The notes under the pieces were generated by a model. The model did no database searches and was not told the DNA's origin. It saw nothing but the letters and a program-made list of their open reading frames with translations. Positions 1-12,400 of a DNA stretch of 64,000 nucleotides are shown in pieces; positions within the stretch are counted from its first letter, which is position 1, and every line of letters starts with the position of its first letter. The stretch lies in the NCBI RefSeq assembly GCF_000182925.2, contig NC_026502.1:620001-684000 (forward strand), read 5' to 3'. The DNA comes from Neurospora crassa OR74A (lineage: Eukaryota; Ascomycota; Sordariomycetes; Sordariales; Sordariaceae). The translations under genes and the position numbers were made by a program.

Positions 1-1963
1 AGGCTCCGGGGTAGTGAGTGCGGAAAATCCTGGCTATGCCGGTGCCCCAGTCGCCTTGGGCGTTACAGGCGTGGATGAGGAGGGAGCCAGGAGGGGGTGC
101 GGGGGAGAAGATGTCGGAGGAGTTGGCGTGGGGGATGAGGGTGAGGCGGTGGGTGGTGAGGGGTGGTGGTGGTTTTTGTTGTTGTTGTGGTTGTTTGGTT
201 GATGTTGCTGCTTTTGCTTGTGATGATGCGGATGTCGTCTTCGTCTTTGGTTCTGCTTTTCGCGCCTCCCGTGTTCGCGTCTCTGCTGTCGTCTCTGCTA
301 CACCCGGCGACGACAACCCCAAGGACCTCAACACCACACTCCCACCGTTGATGATCATATCATTTCCCACCTTCCAGCCACCCAAATCCTCTTGGTGTTC
401 CAACGCACTGGGACCAAACTTGCGACCTTTCTTAAGACTGAACGTGAAATACGACGGAACCTTCTTTTCGACTGTTCCCATTGGTTCAGCTTTCTTCTCA
501 GATTTCACTTTCCCATCGCCACCATCTTTCAAGCCATTGTTTTCCTGAGTCTGCTGAGTCCGCTGAACCTGCTGAGCCTGCTGATTCTTTTGATCCTGCT
601 GATTCTTTTGACTCTGCTGAACGTGCTGAGCTTGCTGAACCCGCTGAACCTGCTGAACCTGCTGAACCCGCTGAACCTGCTGAACCTGTTGAGACTGCTC
701 ATCCTGCTGAGTCTGCTCACTCTGCTGATTCTTCACTCTCCCACTTCCACTTCCACTTCCACCAGCACCAGCAGCACGATTACGCCTAACGGCAGCCCAT
801 CCACCCATATGAGCAAGAATGCTCCCGCGGTTCTTGCTTCCCTCGCGGCTCTCAAGTCTCCGAATTCTTACGCCCCCAGTACCTTCAGCACCTTCAACAC
901 TACCACCAACACCACCACCACTATTACTGACCTCAGCGAGGCCAAAGTCCGCCACCTTGGGTTCCTCCAGTACTGTTTTCCTGTTTCTTGGTTTCTGTCC
1001 CTGTTCCGTGCCATTCAACCCATTATCACCGTTCTGTACTTCCTCCTGTGCCGCTGGCATGTCCGAGACTGTGGAGGGATCTTGATCCATTAGTAGCGGA
1101 TGTGTCCGTGCTAATATCGCTTGCTGACGTTGCTGACGTTGCTGACGTTGGTGCTGTTGGTGCTGTTGGTGCTGTTGTCCCTGAATCTGTCTCACTTGCT
1201 GTTGCTGATGTTGCTGATATTGCTGTTGCTGCTGGTATTGTTGATGCTGATGCCGATACTCCTCCCTCCCCACCGCCAGTTGATGATACCCCCTCTGCTG
1301 CTGCTGTTGTCGATACCCCCCATATTGTTGTCGGTGCCCCTTTTGCTTGGTGCTATGCAGCCCAATAGTATTCACCTTAGTATCCCACGCAATTTGCTGT
1401 TGCTGGTGCTGTTGCTGTCGTTGTTGCTGCCCTGCTCCGTTCACTTTCATATCCACATCCACTTTGACTTGCTCCAGCTTCTGTCCCAACCTTTGCTCCT
1501 GCCCCAACCTCTGCCCCATCACCTGTCCCATGTCCAACCACTTCGCCATCTCTAACCTCTTCTCCCTCTCTATCTCCATCTCCATCTCCTGCCCCAGTTT
1601 TTCCGGCTTATGCCCCAACTCCTGTCCCTTCTCCAACTTTTGCTCCAACCTTTGTCCCAACCTGTGCTCCTGTCCACGTCCCTTTTCGAACCTGTGCTCC
1701 TGTCCACGTCCCTTTTCTAACCTCTGCCCCATTACCTGCCCCATTGCCTGCCCCTGCCCCTGTCCCTTCTTCTCTTCTAAACCCTCAACTCCCGGCACCC
1801 AGCCCTCCACCACCTTTCGCTGTGGCTGACGCTGTCGCTGCAACTGCAACTGCACATCCAAAGGAATCACCCTTCCCAACGGCTGTTGAGAAGACGATGC
1901 ACCATGGCGAAGGATGAGATTGAGTGGGGGGTTAAACACCCGGAGGTGGCTTGTTGGTTTCAT
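1..1963 (-). CDS. Gln-rich protein with C-terminal macro domain (Appr-1''-p phosphatase/POA1-like), 3' partial
   Basis: Open without a stop from an ATG at 1963-1961 to the window edge (654 codons so far), so the C-terminus lies outside. The first 600 or so residues are low complexity: GRGQEHR repeats and KLEK/LGQ segments (about 70-130), Gln tracts with QQH and QQR triplets (about 200-285), then a long QQVQQVQ array (about 410-475). From about residue 600 the sequence becomes a macro domain: LTLIPHANSS, then HACNAQGDWGTGIARIF. This matches the Asn plus GxWGxGIA ADP-ribose-binding signature of the Poa1 branch, enzymes that remove phosphate from ADP-ribose 1''-phosphate, a by-product of tRNA splicing. 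The macro fold is a family inference; activity is not shown because the rest of the domain is missing. Start context is acaATG. An internal Met (ATG at 1090-1088) could be an alternative start. Yeast Poa1 is a short single-domain protein, so the long N-terminus is unusual. Confidence 0.82.
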   Translation of the reverse strand, partial: MKPTSHLRVFNPPLNLILRHGASSSQQPLGRVIPLDVQLQLQRQRQPQRKVVEGWVPGVEGLEEKKGQGQGQAMGQVMGQRLEKGRGQEHRFEKGRGQEHRLGQRLEQKLEKGQELGHKPEKLGQEMEMEIEREKRLEMAKWLDMGQVMGQRLGQEQRLGQKLEQVKVDVDMKVNGAGQQQRQQQHQQQQIAWDTKVNTIGLHSTKQKGHRQQYGGYRQQQQQRGYHQLAVGREEYRHQHQQYQQQQQYQQHQQQQVRQIQGQQHQQHQQHQRQQRQQRQQAILARTHPLLMDQDPSTVSDMPAAQEEVQNGDNGLNGTEQGQKPRNRKTVLEEPKVADFGLAEVSNSGGGVGGSVEGAEGTGGVRIRRLESREGSKNRGSILAHMGGWAAVRRNRAAGAGGSGSGSGRVKNQQSEQTQQDEQSQQVQQVQRVQQVQQVQRVQQAQHVQQSQKNQQDQKNQQAQQVQRTQQTQENNGLKDGGDGKVKSEKKAEPMGTVEKKVPSYFTFSLKKGRKFGPSALEHQEDLGGWKVGNDMIINGGSVVLRSLGLSSPGVAETTAETRTREARKAEPKTKTTSASSQAKAATSTKQPQQQQKPPPPLTTHRLTLIPHANSSDIFSPAPPPGSLLIHACNAQGDWGTGIARIFRTHYPGA

Positions 1964-2752
1964 TGTTTTTCTTTTGCTTTTTTTGCTTTTTGCTGCTGCT
2001 GTCGGTTGTTGAAGTAGAGGTATGTTATGGGTCAGGTATCCCAGGGAGACAGGAAGGACGGGAAACAGGAAGGACGAGAAAGATGGATGGATGGTTGGAT
2101 GGTTGGCTGGTTGGAAAGAAGGAAAGAAGGAAGCGGGGAAGATAGAGTACAGGAGGGGGGGGGTAAGATAGGTAGGTACCTAGTTATCCCCGCCTTAGGC
2201 CTGGGTAAAGGGAAACTGAAAAACGAAGACAGAGGGAAAAAGAGTGACGCGGGTGAGTTAGTAAGTGAGTATGAACTTGAATGCGATGTGAATTGATCAC
2301 GACGTGTTCACAATTGAGGAGATAGCTAAAGGGAAGGGAAGTGGTTGAAGCATGATGTCGGCCGGATAAACGGTAAAGCTGATTGGTGTAACCTGAAGAG
2401 GGCAAGACCGATGCAGGTGCCAAGACGGCTCCCCCTCCTTTTGGAGGGGTGTATCATCCGACCCTATGTAACTCTGGGAGACTAGTAGCCTTTCAAGACT
2501 ACGACTACGTATGGCTCTGGACCTCGGGATACCAGACTGATAAGATACAGCACTTGAGGAATGACAACCAGAGCTAGGTCTGGAAGTGCTTCAACGGTCG
2601 CAGAATAGGAATACCAATGCCATATCATTGCTCTATGCATCTACAGCTGCCAACACCACACACCCAACTATCCTCTCTCTACTCACCACTCTAATGAAAC
2701 TATGACCAAAAAGTAACAAACCAACAACCAAAAAGACCAAGCAAAACAGTCA
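1964..2752. other. Intergenic: macro-domain gene promoter and vph-1 3' flank
   Basis: Both neighbours are on the minus strand, so this stretch holds the 3' flank of vph-1 and the promoter/leader of the macro-domain gene. It contains a purine-rich stretch with GGAAGGAC and GATGGATG repeats (about 2045-2125), a G run (2154-2162) and a GGTAGGTACCTAG element (about 2170-2183). No coding potential seen. Confidence 0.6.
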
Positions 2753-5624
2753 TCAACCTATGTACTCCTTGAGCTCCTCCGACTCTTCAAGCTGTTGCTT
2801 GAACGAGAACGGCGTGAACGGCCATCCGCCAAACTCGGCAAACTTGGAGAAGGACTCGACCCACGCGAGACGCAACGAGTGAAGCTATCGTTTTAATCTT
2901 CGTTAGCAAATGACTTCCCATACATTCACATTAGCAACGGAACACTTACCATAGCAGAGACACCCTCCATGATAATCAAAATGATGACACTGAGGACAAA
3001 GAACATGGCAAACGCAACCACAAGGAAGATGGCACCGCCAAGACCCTTGGATTCCAGCGCCTTCGCCATGGTCATGGACCAGAGCACAGCCGAAAGCTGC
3101 TGATGCGCCAGCGAAAGAGCCCAGAGACGGAGGTAGGAAGCCGTGTGCGAGACCGAGTTGAGGCAGAATTCTGTCCTGTTGTTAGCACGTCATCTTTGAC
3201 AGATCCCGGACGAACGGAAAAAAGAAAACTCACCAATGGTATGAATAACCTGGTGAATCATCACTTCACCAAACTCAAACTCCTCATGTTCACCATCACC
3301 ATGCTCATCGTGGGTAAGCATGGCCGCGCCCTCATAGTCGTCACCGTTGCTAGGGTCCTCCTCATCATCTTCGTCCAGGGCACTAACACGAGACCGCTCG
3401 CCAATACCGCGATAGCCCTTGGCGCGCGCCCGGTTGTTCTCCCAGCGAAGATAGAACGGCTTGAGGAAGAGTAGGATAGGAACCTGGATGACAGCCAGCA
3501 ACAGGAGAATAACCTGAACTGTAGCCTGGCCAGGGTAGAGTTCGACCCCACCGTCAAGCGTACCAGGCTGCAAGAACATGTAGATCAACATGTTCAAGAG
3601 TCCAGGCGGCTGCCTACCGGTGCCAAACCAGTCGACGGACCACTTGTAGATAATGCAGAGGACGAGATAGCCAAAGATAGACTGGAAGAAGATCATACCC
3701 GGGACAAAGTTACCCCAGATATCGATCGGCCTCTTGAAGTGGCGGGCGTTAATGTATGAGAAGCACAGCGAGTACGTCATGTGCGCCCAACCCAGAATGA
3801 TAGCCATCTTCATCTTGTAACTGTTGATGAAGAGCAACTCGTTCTCGGTCCCGTGCCAACGCCAATCGAGACCAAAGGGATAGCGGTAACCGTTGGGTTC
3901 GCGGAGCACGGCCTTAACCGTCATCCCTTCCTTAAAGTTTTCCGGTACAACCCACTTCCACTGACTGTCAAAGAGGGTCATGGACTTGGAGAATACATCA
4001 TTGTAGATAAGACCGGTGTAGACAGAGAAAACAGCCATGACCAACACAATGTAACGACCGTAGAAGACCATGGCGAAGAGCTCAAACGTGACCTTCTTCA
4101 AGGGCTTCTCCCAGTAGATCATGGCAAGGGCGGCGCAAAGCATGATGAGGGCATGACCAAAGTCACCGAACATGACAGCAAAGAGGAAGGGGAAAGTGAC
4201 AATGACCGGAATGGCAGGGTTGACTTCCTGGTAGGTAGCAGTACCGTAGGCGTTGACGATGGTCTGGAAAGCCTCGGTAAACTTGTTGGTCTTGAGATAC
4301 GTAGGAGGGGTCTTGTTGGTCCGGATCTCGTTGATAATGGACGGGACCGAAAGACCAGCCCGGTTGTTGACATCCTGCAGAGTAGACCTGATGAGCGGCA
4401 GGTCGTTGGTAGGACACCAACCCTCGGCAATCAAAGTCCGGCGGGCCCGGTCGTATGAGAAGAGGTTGAGGGTGTTGTAAACAGCCTTCTCCTTGCTGAT
4501 GGTAATCATCCAAGCCGAAAGTGACTGGGAGATCTGTGCAAGCTCAGCCTCGAGCGTCTGCTGGGTGTTGCGAAGGACGTTTTGGACATCTTCAAGTCTA
4601 GCGTTGACCTCGTGGACCTGATCGCGGCGCAGATCGCTGTGCTCATCGACATTGTACACCTCGGCGCCCATGGATTCGGAAATGCGGCGGATCTTGGCGA
4701 GAATCTCCTTGCCGTGGGCAAAGATGACGAAGACGTTCTTGAGAACGGGCTCGTTGATGGTGGGATCGATCAAAGGCTCGGGAATCTCGGCCTGGTTCAT
4801 GTAAAGGTTACCGCGGAGGGTACGCCAGAGGATGCGCTCAAAGGCATCGACGCGGTCTCTGCCGATGACGCCGGCGACGAAACCAATGTTCATGCCAGAA
4901 AAGGAACGCTCGACATCGGCGGCCGTGTTGTGCTGCTCGACATCCTGCAGCAGAGGGGCGTCATCGTTGTCGGTGGACGCCCTAATCTCCTCGACGTTGC
5001 CGTGGGCGCGGTCAAAGAAGCCGCCAGCCTCGCGCAGGACCCATCTCCATTCCGTCAGCTCGACCTCGCGCTTCTTCAATGTTTCGTAGCTCTCGTTAAG
5101 AGAAGAGACGCGCTGCTCCAGGGTCTGGGCACGCTCGGCGAGTTCGTCGATCTCGGTGGTGGTGGGCGGGGTGAGGATGTCTACGTCGGGGTCGAATTTG
5201 CGGAGAGGGATCCCAGCCTTTTCCATCTGGGAGTGGAAGTAGCCTTGGCACACGCCAGTTAGCCAGGATGCCAAGTGGTGGCTTCGAGAAGAGGGGACAT
5301 ACGCAGTTGGCGTTCGACATTGTCGAGGCGTCTAATGTCTTGGGTAAATGCTCTCTGGAAAGCACTGAGTTCCGAGTTGAGCTATAGCGGCACATATTGT
5401 TAGTGACTGGCTGATGTTGATGTTATTGTTTGTTGACGTTGCTGGTGGGTTCTCGTGATGCTGTACAGGCAGGGAAGGGACTCGGGTGGCATTACGTCTC
5501 TGAAGTGGACAAGCCCCAGCTCGCCCAGGGCATTGCAGACTTCGCGGCCGATTTCGTTGGAGATGTAGAGCTGGACCATGCTCATGTCCGCCGAGCGGAA
5601 CGGCGTGTCCTGTTTCGGCGCCAT
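2753..5624 (-). CDS. vph-1: V-type proton ATPase subunit a (vacuolar, Vph1 type)
   Basis: Membrane subunit a of the V-ATPase Vo sector. It forms the proton half-channels beside the c-ring and links Vo to the peripheral stalks in the vacuolar membrane. Exons (minus): 5624-5496, 5381-5303, 5243-3234, 3170-2950, 2884-2753. Introns are 114, 59, 63 and 65 nt, all GT..AG with consistent phase, giving 856 residues. The N-terminal cytoplasmic half begins [20 protein letters not shown], with [12 protein letters not shown] across exons 2-3. The C-terminal half is polytopic. Conserved motifs: [11 protein letters not shown] spans the exon 3/4 junction; [12 protein letters not shown] carries Arg754, equivalent to the essential Arg735 of yeast Vph1; [10 protein letters not shown] carries Arg818, equivalent to yeast Arg799. 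The start matches the family N-terminus. All catalytically important residues I can check are intact, so the gene looks functional. The vph-1 symbol rests on the Neurospora-like context and on the length I recall for that protein. Confidence 0.97.
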
Positions 5625-7369
5625 CGTGGATGACCCGATTGAAGCGGAATGCTGTGTGCAACTCCGGGTCGTTGTCGTGGGTTTTGGTGGTGGTTTGGAT
5701 TCCGTTCCAGGTTCGATTGCGACGACGTCGGAGTCTCCAACATGGAAGGCGTTGTTGCTGCTGTGGTTCGCCAAGGTCACACACAGGTGGACCATGCGTC
5801 GCCGCGCCAGGCAGTGGCCACTCATGTTGCCTCTTCCCTGCCGCCGCCAGCCGGTCGCACTTTGCTGACGCACATTGCCAGCAGCTGGCACCATCAGCTG
5901 GCGACCTCGTGAATGCGCTGACTATACCCTAACCCTGGATATGCAACTCTTGCTCACTTTCTCTCATCGCAGTGACGTTCGAACACAACAATGCTTTGTC
6001 TAAAGTCTCATTCTTTCGGTGTACGAAAGCTTCGTTTTGAGAAATGCCATAATTATTCCTGAGGTGTAGGTATAGTCGAGGTTTATATTATCTGCTCTCA
6101 CTACAAGTCTTTATAACCAGACAGATAATCTACATGAACTACTATGGGGCAACGGAGGCACCTCAATCACTCCTCAAACTCTCTTCAGTTCACTTTCACT
6201 TCCCCAATACAACTTAAATCAACCCCTCATCACAGCGCAAAGTGGAATGTCAGCCAGCAGCCCCAATACCTAAACACGAATCGATCCCATCACCTATGTA
6301 CCAACACAGACGGGAGGCAAGTACGCAGGTACCGACCGTCTTTTGCATCTATAATGTACATCTTACATCGACTGTTTCAGTGACATCACTTGTAGTAACT
6401 ATGTTCCAGCCTTTGCATATGTACAATGAATGCATCAAGGGACCATTGGAGAGAACTTTTTATTCGATGCTCTTGTTCAATGTGTCTGTCTGCTTCAACA
6501 ACTCGGCCCAACGAGGAGAGGGACCCTGATTACCAACTAACACCCCCCACGCGGGGTCGGGCCAAAAGGGAATGGGTGACACCCAGTGACCACCATCCAT
6601 CACACATATCAATTACTCACTCACTTATTCACAGCGGTTCCAAAACAATTCCGATATCTTATCTGCTTCTCGCATATCATTTGGCACATGCTGAATGATG
6701 ATAATGCTGTGAGCTTGTAATATGTACAGACTTTGCTTAGTTCAGGTAGCCGAGTAGATATGTGTATAAATGTAGCACAAATCTCCCTCCCCTCGAATCC
6801 CCTGGGTTCCCCCACCAGAAGCTATCAATAAGTACACAATACATGCAACTTCGAAAGGCAGTCATCACAAAATCTGTCTGTCTCTCGCCTCCTGTTCATC
6901 TCTTCATGACCAAACAGTCAATTCCTTATCCTTGGAAACTCCTGCTTTTGGTTAATTTGATGTCCATCGATGCAAAGCAAAATCTTGGATAACCCTTCTT
7001 TTGATCAAGGCAACAGAAAGCCAATGCCTCCCAAAAACTCCATGCAATGACAATGACGCGAAGAGCCGGGAAACCCTCAAATACCGATGAATCCTTTGTT
7101 GGGGAAATGGATATTGGAACTCTCAACGACCTCGCTCTCGACATGCGAAAAACTAAAATAAAACGAAGAATAAGAAAATAAGACTCCAAACTCCGTTCGT
7201 TGACGCAAAAAAACCGAAGGATATCTCGCTTGTCATGCCGGTCATACCATGCAATGCCATGCAAACATAGGGAATACATAAGAATGAATATAAAAAAAAA
7301 AAGTGAGTTGAGAGTCGGAAAAACAGTTGTGACGAGGAACAGATCGATCGCGGATCCAAAAGGAGCTGC
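5625..7369. other. Intergenic: vph-1 promoter and F-box gene 3' flank
   Basis: About 1.7 kb between two minus-strand genes. The part next to 5625 should carry the vph-1 leader and promoter; the part next to 7369 the 3' flank of the F-box/LRR gene. A short TACCCTAACCCTGG string (about 5925-5938) resembles a telomere-type repeat but is too short to mean much. ORFs here are short and none resembles a known protein. Confidence 0.5.
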
Positions 7370-9438
7370 TTAGAGCTTGCGCCCAAACATGAAGCTCCCG
7401 TACATACCGCCGACCTCAGCTCTTGCGACGGGGATCTTTCTCATTCCCCAAGCTTCGGCGCCCATCTTCCAACCACGGCTGCCGTCGTCGTGTGGCACAG
7501 AGGGGTCCTGAGACTTCTGTCGCACCATCCATCCGCGGCTTCCCACCTCCGAGGTGCGCCAGCCCATGCGCTGCAAGGTGGCAGACGACTTCACCACACG
7601 ACGGAAAACATCTTCTGCCAACTCAACCACTTCGAGAGGGGCCGAGAAGGGCTTCATGATGGCACAGCGGCTGTTGAACAGATATACCAGGTCCAGCTCG
7701 TTACCCCACAAATCCGAGAGATCGAGGAACTTGAGCGTGTGAGGAACCCATTCGAGCTGCTTCTCAATATCGTCTGTCTCGTCCGGCACAAAAAGACGGT
7801 TAACATCCTCCAGAAGAAGGGATCGGCCAATAGCCAGTTCCTCGAGATGCTTGGTCAAGGGCCGAAGCAAGTCAATGTGCGAAGGATCCATCTTGCTTCC
7901 CTTCAAACTGAGGGACTTGAGGGTCGTGGGAAGGATGGGAATTAGCTCAGAAATGTCTTGGACATCAAAGAGCTGGTGGCTTCTAGCATCAGTAGCCAAG
8001 CTCAGGTATACGAGGCCCTGGGCAGCAGGGTGGTTAGCGAGGAAATCAATCACGCCGCGCGCCGAGAGCAATTTGCACTTGGCGATATTCAGGTGAGTGA
8101 TCCTGGCCGTGTAGGGGATCGACATGAGGGCAGCATCAGTGATGCGAGTGCCGGCGACGTCAAGGTGCGTCAACCGGGTTAGTCGGGGAAGAATAGCCTC
8201 AAAGACAGTTGAAGGCAATGTCAAGCACTTGTGCAGCGAAAGGCGGCGAATCGTCAACTGCGCGGGCCAATCCGCCGTCACTATCGACGTGAAGGAATCC
8301 TTAAAAAAGGTAGAAGTACATCCGCAAAAGTCCAAAGCCTCCATGCGCTCAAGACCCAAAAACAGCTTTCTCAACACATCCACACTCAAATCCTGGTCAA
8401 TGTGCTCCTGGACCAAGAACTCCTGAAGATTCGGGGTCAACTCGAGGCATCGGAGCAAGGTCTCGGAAGTCAAATTGCGAGCCTGGGATCGTTCGGCAGC
8501 CGTGGAGAAGAGCTGTGAAGGGTTGAAGTGGCAGAAGTCAAGTCGTCGGACGATTGTGCCCAGCGTTTGGTGCTCGGCGATATGGGTCAGGAACTTGTGG
8601 AAGATTCTCGAGTGGGGGATGGTGATCTGGCTGTACAGCGTGCTCAAGGTAGCAAGGTGGAGTGTCTTGGACGTCAGCAACAGCGACATCAGATCGATAT
8701 TGCGCCGGGTTACGCCGTTCGGGGGAACATCGAGGAAGAGGAGGCCGATGATGGCGGCTGTCACATCACATGGTGGTTAGCGGACGGGTTGTTCCCAGAT
8801 GCGAAGCGGGGGAGGGGCATTATGGAGCCGGATGGGTACGTACTCAAAATTTCAGCAGGAAGCCTCTCGATGGGAGCCTCACCCGGCCTGATTTTGACAC
8901 TTCTGGGATCCTTTGGCGGACTGCCCCAAACGTTATTCAAAATGGTCAGGTCTCCAAAGCTCCTGCTAGCAAGCTTGCCTCTAACCTGGATTCCCTTCCA
9001 GCCTTGGAAGCCGTCGGCGGGGGCAACATAGCCACGAAGCCTGCTGTTGGGTTGGGTCACTGGGGGGCGGAACTGGGTCTGGATCATGCTGAAGGTGTCG
9101 ACCTTGTTTAGGGTCGAGGGGCCGGGAGTGACCTCGGGGGTGCGATCGTCAACAACCTCTTCGTCGACGTCGAAGTGGGAGACCTTGGAGTGAGTGAAGG
9201 TCTGGGTAAGGGTGTTTTCGTTCTCGCGGATGGAGGAGAAGGAAGAGCGCGACGCCCTGTCGGGAGAAGGCTGGCGGTTTTGAGCCTCACCCATGGTCTT
9301 GTTGTTGTTGGTGCACTCGTTAGGAGAAGGCAGAGCTGGGGAGAGGCACTCCTGGTCGGCAGGAGGAGTGATAGGAGGGGTTGGCGCTTGGATTTCATCC
9401 ATGGCCGCGAATGTGTTGAGGTGATGCAAGATGACCAT
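7370..9438 (-). CDS. F-box / leucine-rich-repeat protein
   Basis: Probable SCF ubiquitin-ligase substrate receptor. Exons (minus): 9438-8844 and 8757-7370. The 86-nt intron (GTACGT donor, GCTAAC branch, GACAG acceptor) falls inside the F-box. Spliced product 660 residues. The chosen start is the first in-frame ATG (context aacATGG); the frame is open further upstream but without an ATG. Residues 1-185 are Pro/Ser/Thr-rich and probably disordered. The F-box starts with PIERLPAEIL (about 189-198) and continues IIGLLFLD...LLLTSKTLHLATLSTLYSQI. From about 270 to 560 follow irregular leucine-rich repeats such as LTHLDVAGTRITDAAL and ITHLNIAKCKLLSARGV, typical of Grr1/Amn1-type proteins. The tail from about 590 is rich in Gly, Trp and Arg. 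In these proteins the F-box binds Skp1 and the LRRs bind substrate. The substrate cannot be inferred. Confidence 0.85.
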
Positions 9439-12400
9439 GTTGATTGAGGAAGGAGGACGAAAGGTCGGAGGGGGCTTGGCCGAGCCCAATGGCAAAGATG
9501 CTATGAGGTCAGGTGTGCGACGGCGGAACAATCGATAATTGACAGCAAGCGGTGGGTGACCTTGTTTGACGTCCTTTGTTCGGTGATTTTTTTTGGCTCC
9601 TTGAGGGGGGGAGAAGGGACGATGTCACAGACGTTGGCGGGCCGGGATGAATGTTCGGGGGTACAAGCGGAGGAGGACGTTAGGGTTGGATGGAAACTCT
9701 CGAGCAACAAGAGACGAAAAGTCGGACAGTCAAAGATCAAAAAGGTTGGAGCTACAGAGCCACGAACAGGGAAGGATGGTTTGTTGGTGGATCAGTTGGA
9801 TTTTCGCTTGTGGTGGGATGTCGGTGTCTGGAAGCTCTTGGATCCCGGCGAGGTTATAAAGAGCCGTTCTGGGATCGCCCCTCGCCAAGTTGGGGTAACC
9901 CTGGATCGACAGGTGAGACAGGTGTCCAAGCGTGTGGTCCCACGAGCTCACGAAAAACAGGCGTGGACAGGCGTGCCGAAAGACCGGACTTTTTTTGTTC
10001 TTTGGCGGGCGTGGACTAGTCTAACTAGCCGCTTGGTGTTTTTCTATTAGTCAAGGGATGGTGCTGTTAGGTAAGAAGAACGAGGTTGAAGGGGTCCCGG
10101 CGATGCAAGTGATGCGGGGATGCAAGTGGAAGCAGAGGGCGGGACAGGTTCGTTGTTCCCTTGGACACTGCAGTTGAAGAGTTGGAGTTGGCTCCGCAGC
10201 AGTCGTGATCTGGCTCACAGATGGTGCCAATCCCCTCACGCAGCAGCAGGATCCTGTCGATAGGTGCTCGGGTCGGAGATCCCAGAGCCGTCGCCGCCGC
10301 CGCCGCCGCTTCTTGCCGCTGGCTACCTAGGGTAAAAGAAAGATGGCCAAACAAAGTGCCCAGACCAACAGCCCAACTGCTGTCAGGTGAGGCAACCTCA
10401 AAGGGAAGCTAGGTAGAGGTAGGAAAAGCGTGGAGAGAGGCTGTCGGGAGCGACCGAGAACACAGTAGGGTACGAATAGAAGTCGCTAAAGTGTGGCTTT
10501 TCCTTCGCAGGTACCGTGTCTTTGTACCTCTGAAACCTGGGGAAATATGTGGATTGCTGGCGCTACCAGAAATTAGGACCGGCAGTACAAAACGTGCGCC
10601 GACCGCTTTACCTAGTACCGATGGGGACGAAGGGGAAGTGATGGGATGGGGTAAGCGCAATATGACCTCAAATGCGCACGCGGTATGCGTAATTTTGGAG
10701 TTCCCCTCCGCTTGGTCTTGCGTTCCTTTGGACGGTCGATCGGTCGGATTGCGTTGGTCCGTCGGATGAGGTCCTGTTCCTGTTCTGTCGTTCGTTTCTT
10801 CTTCGTTGTTCGGTTACCGTACGCGGTTGACAGGACTGTAATAAGCGAATGTCTTGTTGGTTGTTGTTGTTGTTGGTGTTACACTATGGTTGACAAGAAC
10901 GGCAGAAGAATCGACCAGAACAAGAAGCGAGGGCAGTTGCGAATGGAAAAAACAGGACACACTGATTAAATACTAAGTGTCGAGCTGATTTGCAAAATGA
11001 AAAAGTAGGTACCTAGGGCAAACCGGCAAGCGGTGCCGGGAGGGCTGCTTGAATTTTCTGTCACTCTGCTAAGTCGTCGTTTTCATTACTCAACGCAAAT
11101 TCAAGGGAAAGGATGTCCGTCCTTTGTCGCCTGCGTGGCCCTGCCCAGGAAAGACCTGTGTGCTGCCTGCCAGGAATGTGTGTACTTTGCCTGTGGGCGG
11201 GACCCAGCCGTGTGGTCCAATGCCCCCGCCAGACCCTCAATACTGTACAGAGTCATTACAGTCCACCCTCTGTGCCTCTGCAGAACGCAGAAACCCTTCG
11301 TTCAGTTGGCAGTTATGGACTCATCCTGGAAGGCCCCAGTTAAAATGGGCTAATGTCGAAGGGAAGACCGATTGACAGTGGGGTCCATCGCCGCTACCAA
11401 AAAAAAAAGAAATGGTCGATGGAATAGGTTTCCAATGATGCCAATGCCCTTTTCTACCACTCAGACGGACGCACGGAAGATGGAAACGCGGTGGAAACTG
11501 GGTCAAAAAGCCCAAGACGTTCTTTCCACACGAACTGGTGATGGTCATCAGGGACCGGGTCCCCAACGATGCAGGAATTTCTCGTTTTTGCCTCATCTGT
11601 CCCACTATCAGAGCTTCGGTTGACAGACGGTCATTCTAGTGTATGGAAAGTAATCGGGTATCTTGGGCCTGGTTGATCTTGCAGCATCAGTGACCTACCA
11701 GAGACACGAAACGGACCAACCAGAGCCTGATATCGCCCACCAAACGTCCAAATCGAGTAACTGCTTCTTGGATCATTTTTGTGCCATCGATCGTTTACTT
11801 GTAACTGATTCCAGTTTTCAAAAGACGTACGTACCAAGAGATACGCAGTGCCGGATCGCTGCAATGTTGCTCAACAGCTCAAGTTGCCGACCACCGCAGA
11901 TAACCCAAAATACCCAAGTTTCCATGACACACCTAGCATCACCGGTGTGAAGTGGCAGTGGTTGACAAGAATGACCCGGGCTGCCAATGGCTGCTCTCTG
12001 GTGGGCTGGTGGACTGGTGGCTGGCCAGGCTCGCCAGCTTGAAGTCCTCAGCAACTTAACGGTACATGCGGTACAATACCAAAGTTACGTGCTCGTACGT
12101 AATGTAATGGCTTGGAGGCGAGACTGAGAGCGACCTTCTCCACCGACGGAATGACAGCCGCGACATCTCCACCTCAGAAGGGACGCCGGCCTGCTTCTCC
12201 AGATTCATTCCGATCCCGTGCACATTTCGACCATTTGACATATCGACTGGTATGAAGAGCACCCAATTCGCGATGCTTTTTTGAATCATTCTCTTATCTT
12301 GTCTTGGCCACCTCCGACGCTGCTCTGGCGATCTGCGGCTGATACGACCCTTGGCTGACGTGACCAACTTCCAAACTGTCGCTCTTTGGAAAGGGTCGGA

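Noticed and set aside
392-1093. Plus-strand ORFs of Leu/Ala repeats across 14-1829
   Set aside because: They are shadows of the Gln-rich minus-strand gene. CTGCTG repeats read as Leu or Ala runs in other frames, while only the minus frame continues into a recognisable domain.
5925-5938. CCCTAACCC telomere-like string
   Set aside because: Only about one and a half repeats, internal, between two normal genes; consistent with chance.
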